64,000 nt of DNA, taken from the NCBI GenBank assembly GCA_945871955.1, contig CAMBXR010000003.1:1-64000 (forward strand). Direction: 5' to 3'. Positions 61,483 to 64,000 of the stretch are shown here, in pieces. Every line of letters starts with the position of its first letter. Position 1 is the first letter of the stretch. The stretch comes from an uncultured Clostridium sp. (GTDB lineage: Bacteria > Bacillota > Clostridia > Peptostreptococcales > Peptostreptococcaceae). The notes beneath the pieces were generated by a model, which saw only the letters and a program-made list of their open reading frames with translations, made no database searches and was not told the origin of the DNA. Both the position numbers and the translations under genes were made by a program.

Positions 61483-61868
61483 TTACTTTTTATCTAAAAA
61501 AGATATCGCACTCAGCCCTTCAACTAATCCTTCTCCATAAGATTTAATATATTGATATGGCTTATCAATTATATCACCAGTCGCAAAACATCCAGGTATA
61601 TTGGTACTCTAACTAATTCTGAGTTTTTAAAATTATCATTTATTTCTTTTAAATATTTTTCTTGCTTATTTCTTCTATTTCTAAAGAATGGTGTTGTTGC
61701 TTGTTCCTCAGATATTATAAAATTAGCTACAACCATTTGAGTTTCAATACTAACAGTTTTTAACTCCTCACTAGCTCTATATGTTTCAATTATAGGTGTT
61801 TTTTCTGGATACATTACAAGACTTTCAAATTCATTTTTTAATATTTCTCTATCTTCATAATATTTCTA
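61483..61868 (-). pseudogene. Fused stubs of arsA and a thioredoxin-reductase-like gene
   Basis: From 61868: EDREILKNEFESLVMYPEKT PIIETYRASEELKTVSIETQ MVVANFIIS ... NRRNKQEKYLKEINDNF is the C-terminal part of an ArsA arsenite-pump ATPase. It ends near RVPIY and, after a frame change near 61600, becomes PGCFATGDIIDKPYQYIKSY GEGLVEGLSAISFLDKK, the C-terminus of a TrxB-like flavoprotein with stop at 61483. A deletion of about 2 kb must have joined the two genes. Confidence 0.78.
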
Positions 61869-61952
61869 CTTTAAAATTAAATTTTTTATAAATATCTAGG
61901 AAGTCATTTAATATTATATTAAGTTATAACTTCCTATACTTATTAACTATAT

Positions 61953-62642
61953 TTATTTTGCAAACCAATGCTTAGTTCTATTAGCAATAGCAACTAAAGT
62001 AAGCATTACAGGAACTTCTACAAGTACTCCAACTACTGTAGCTAAAGCTGCTCCTGAGTTAAGTCCAAATAAACTAATTGCAACAGCAACTGCTAACTCA
62101 AAGAAATTACTTGCACCTATCATAGCACCTGGTGCTGCAATATTATGTGGCAATTTCCATGCTTTAGCCCAAACATATGCTAAGAAGAATATAAAGAATG
62201 TTTGTATTGTTAGTGGTATAGCTATTAATGCTATATGAAGAGGATTATCTATTATCTTTTGTCCTTGGAATGCAAATAATATTATTAAAGTTAATAATAG
62301 CCCAACTACAGTTATTCCATTGAACTTAGCTAAAAATACATTTTCAAAATAATCTAATCCTTTTTTCTCTCTTGCCGCATTTTTTATCGATGTAAAATCT
62401 ATTTTTAGCATCATTGGATAAATCATAAGCCATATAAGTATTGCCACTGGTATAGAAACTTGGGCATAAGTAAATTTATCTAAAGCTTGTGGTATTTGAG
62501 GTGCATACACTCCAATTAATACACCTACCACTATACAAAGTGCTACCCATATAGTTAAATATTTTTCGAAAAATCCAAGTCCACCACTACTTTCTTTTTT
62601 TACATCTTCTGATTTAATTGTTTGATTACTATTTTTCATCAT
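61953..62642 (-). CDS. acr3: ACR3 arsenite permease with central in-frame deletion
   Basis: 229 aa against roughly 350 for the family. The N-terminal part (GFFEKYLTIWVALCIVVGVL, IPVAILIWLMIYPMMLKIDF TSIKNA) and the C-terminal part (DYFENVFLAKFNGITVVGLL, KLPHNIAAPGAMIGASNFFE LAVAVAISLFG) are well conserved. The middle that normally carries the conserved substrate Cys (APCTAMVFVWS) is missing between FTSIKNAAREKKGL and DYFENV. The frame is kept. The protein should have lost about four helices and arsenite transport. SD GGAGG, ATG 62642. Confidence 0.85.
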   Translation of the reverse strand: MMKNSNQTIKSEDVKKESSGGLGFFEKYLTIWVALCIVVGVLIGVYAPQIPQALDKFTYAQVSIPVAILIWLMIYPMMLKIDFTSIKNAAREKKGLDYFENVFLAKFNGITVVGLLLTLIILFAFQGQKIIDNPLHIALIAIPLTIQTFFIFFLAYVWAKAWKLPHNIAAPGAMIGASNFFELAVAVAISLFGLNSGAALATVVGVLVEVPVMLTLVAIANRTKHWFAK

Positions 62643-62664
62643 TTTACCTCCTTGATTATATAAT

Positions 62665-62686
62665 CATATTCAATTATATGAATATG
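62665..62686. promoter_or_regulatory. Palindrome CATATTCA-N6-TGAATATG upstream of acr3
   Basis: Perfect 8-bp arms, 24 bases upstream of the acr3 start. The half-site CATATTCA recurs in the arsR upstream region at 63896. Candidate ArsR operator. Confidence 0.55.
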
Positions 62687-62726
62687 TTTCTTTATAGTAA
62701 GGTGATTTGTCACCTTAATTGTAATG

Positions 62727-63470
62727 TTATTTTGAACTCCCTTCTCTTATTAGTCTTGCAAAATCATTTGGAAGTATTTCATTTTCCTCAATTTCTCTTG
62801 CCATTTTTTCTGCGTCATAAGCTACTTCTATTATTTCCACTTTAACAGAAGATTCCCTTTGACCTATTTCATCTTCATTTTGTATGTCTATAATTACATA
62901 ATTTGCATCTGGTGTATTAGTTTTTGGTTTTCCCACACTACCTGCATTCACAAGTAATTTTTCCCCATAATATTTAGCATAAGGTATATGAGTATGACCA
63001 CAAACTAAGATATCTTCAAATAGTTCTCCCATAACCTCCTCTGCTTCTTTAGAATTTTCTTTTAAATATTCATTAATTACCCTTGTACTTCCATGAACAA
63101 ATCTTATAGTTTTGTTGTTAAAAGTAAACGCGGCTTCCTTTGGTAAATTTCTTAGATATGCTTTATTTTCAAGTGTTGTTTCTTCACTTGTAAACTGCAT
63201 AGAAAGAGCAGCTTTCTCAGCATCCTTTGGATCTGGATAGTCACATCCACATATTATTTTAAAGTTTCCTATAGCTTCATCATAATTTCCCATTATCGTA
63301 AGTATTTTTTCTTCTTTTAAAGTTTCAATAACTTCATTTGGTCTAGTTGCATATCCTACTAAATCCCCTGTGCATACAGTTAAATCTACATGCCTATTTT
63401 TAATATCTGCTAAAACTTCATTAAGCGCATATATATTACTATGTATGTCTGATATTACTGCTATTCTCAC
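62727..63470 (-). CDS. Metallophosphoesterase (ars-cluster type)
   Basis: 247 aa. Calcineurin-like motifs: AVISDIHSNIYALNEVL, CTGDLVGYATRPNEVIE, MGNYDEAIG, and GHTHIPYAKYY with NAGSVGKP. A family member next to arsR is common in clostridial arsenic operons; its part there is unknown. It starts 11 bases after the arsR stop. Confidence 0.87.
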   Translation of the reverse strand: MRIAVISDIHSNIYALNEVLADIKNRHVDLTVCTGDLVGYATRPNEVIETLKEEKILTIMGNYDEAIGNFKIICGCDYPDPKDAEKAALSMQFTSEETTLENKAYLRNLPKEAAFTFNNKTIRFVHGSTRVINEYLKENSKEAEEVMGELFEDILVCGHTHIPYAKYYGEKLLVNAGSVGKPKTNTPDANYVIIDIQNEDEIGQRESSVKVEIIEVAYDAEKMAREIEENEILPNDFARLIREGSSK

Positions 63471-63481
63471 TATTGTGCCTC

Positions 63482-63874
63482 CTAAATTTCTTTCTCTTTG
63501 TTAATATTTAATATAATATATTTAGCTTGTGATACTGTTTCACAAGTTATTCCAGCGTCTTTATAAGCTTTTAAAATATTACTATCCTGCTTTAATAATT
63601 CTTCTTTTTCTAATTCCTCAGATAAAAGCATTTTGATAAAATTATAATCCTTTAATGTTTTTTCATCTAACTTATAATAAACATACTTGGCTTCTTTATA
63701 ATAAGTAACTAAATTAGCATTCATTAACTTATTAAGATGTCTAGATGCATTAGATTGACTTATTTGAAGAATTGCTTCTATTTCACAAACACATAGGGGA
63801 CCACATCTTAAAATATTTAATATCCTAAGTCTAGTTTCATCTCCAAGTGCTTTTAGTATTTTTACTAAATTCAT
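63482..63874 (-). CDS. arsR: ArsR/SmtB-family repressor
   Basis: 130 aa. Winged helix with LGDETRLRILNILRCGPLCV CEI (Cys pair C-x-C, with a third Cys four before; As(III)-binding type), QSNASRHLNKLMNANLVTYY recognition helix and YVYYKLDE wing. First gene of the operon, SD AAGGAGG before ATG 63874. It should repress the operon until arsenite binds. Confidence 0.88.
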   Translation of the reverse strand: MNLVKILKALGDETRLRILNILRCGPLCVCEIEAILQISQSNASRHLNKLMNANLVTYYKEAKYVYYKLDEKTLKDYNFIKMLLSEELEKEELLKQDSNILKAYKDAGITCETVSQAKYIILNINKEKEI

Positions 63875-63890
63875 ATTTCCTCCTTTTCAC

Positions 63891-63925
63891 ATTATCATAT
63901 TCACTTTTAATCATATAATATTCTA
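63891..63925 (-). promoter_or_regulatory. Candidate ArsR operator upstream of arsR
   Basis: ATCATATTCACTTTTAATCA followed by TATAAT. It shares the CATATTCA half-site with 62665 and overlaps a likely promoter region. Confidence 0.45.
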
Positions 63926-64000
63926 AGAATCAAATTTTGTAAACTATTATATCAATTTTTTTGATACCTTATTGAACACAAAATACCTAGGCCTTTTATA

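Noticed and set aside
1..64000. tRNA or rRNA genes
   Set aside because: I scanned for GGTTCGAATCC-type T-arms and conserved rRNA words and saw none; a tRNAscan run would settle it.

Overview
The window is AT-rich, gene-dense DNA from a low-GC, spore-forming anaerobic Firmicute. It carries an alpha/beta-type small acid-soluble spore protein, an orphan sporulation-type sensor kinase, Shine-Dalgarno sites of the GGAGG type before almost every gene, and clostridial small-protein families (DUF1540, DUF1659/DUF2922/YvrJ, DUF3786, DUF434). The combination suggests Peptostreptococcaceae (Clostridioides/Paraclostridium/Paeniclostridium relatives). This is an inference from gene families; no rRNA or tRNA gene was seen.

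Layout. 0-4.5 kb: three tandem, progressively decayed copies of a DUF4145/MORN-repeat gene. 4.5-8.3 kb: small membrane and acidic proteins, a ComEC-type metallo-beta-lactamase and a short-chain dehydrogenase. 8.4-12 kb: phage replication remnant (Mor-like activator, DnaC-like loader, DnaD-like initiator, KilAC antirepressor) beside the DUF1659/DUF2922/YvrJ trio. 12-18.2 kb: scrap zone with a broken superfamily II helicase, a large secreted beta-helix protein, a truncated beta-propeller gene and a frameshifted HNH gene. 18.4-43 kb: mainly ordinary chromosome (split permease, XdhC-like, SASP, BFD ferredoxin, sensor kinase, TldD/TldE, DUF1275, a tail-less FtsZ, SIMPL, NERD-HRDC, PqqD, OPT transporter), with an orphan T-box-like leader and several copies of an interspersed hairpin repeat.

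The main discovery is at 43.57-59.55 kb: a roughly 16-kb site-specific mobile element that has split one XRE-family regulator gene. The regulator's C-terminal half lies at 43.2-43.57 kb and its N-terminal helix-turn-helix half at 59.56-59.66 kb, on the same strand and in the order expected for one gene. The element has inverted ends (TATCTATATA / TATATAGATA) and inward-facing recombinase modules at both ends: a 443-aa tyrosine recombinase plus a 1154-aa protein with four repeated DNA-binding-like modules on the left, and a 609-aa tyrosine recombinase plus a 261-aa TnpC-like protein on the right. This resembles the Tn554 logic (TnpA/TnpB/TnpC) but with a different layout. Its cargo is a ribosome-directed antibiotic-resistance set: an HflX-type GTPase, an Erm 23S rRNA methyltransferase with a truncated hflX in front of it, and an RlmA/TlrB-type 23S rRNA guanine methyltransferase. 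Each of the three cassettes is preceded by a short leader peptide ending in IRLRG-stop and by a strong hairpin, which is the signature of drug-responsive attenuation. The full-length hflX reading frame is reached only through an in-frame A AAA AAG slippery heptamer, or through an internal start.

60-63.9 kb: an arsenic locus (arsR, phosphoesterase, acr3) that has lost several pieces. acr3 has an in-frame central deletion, arsA and a thioredoxin-reductase-like gene survive only as C-terminal stubs fused together, and a ferredoxin gene is a fragment. It is followed by an intact radical SAM/SPASM enzyme.
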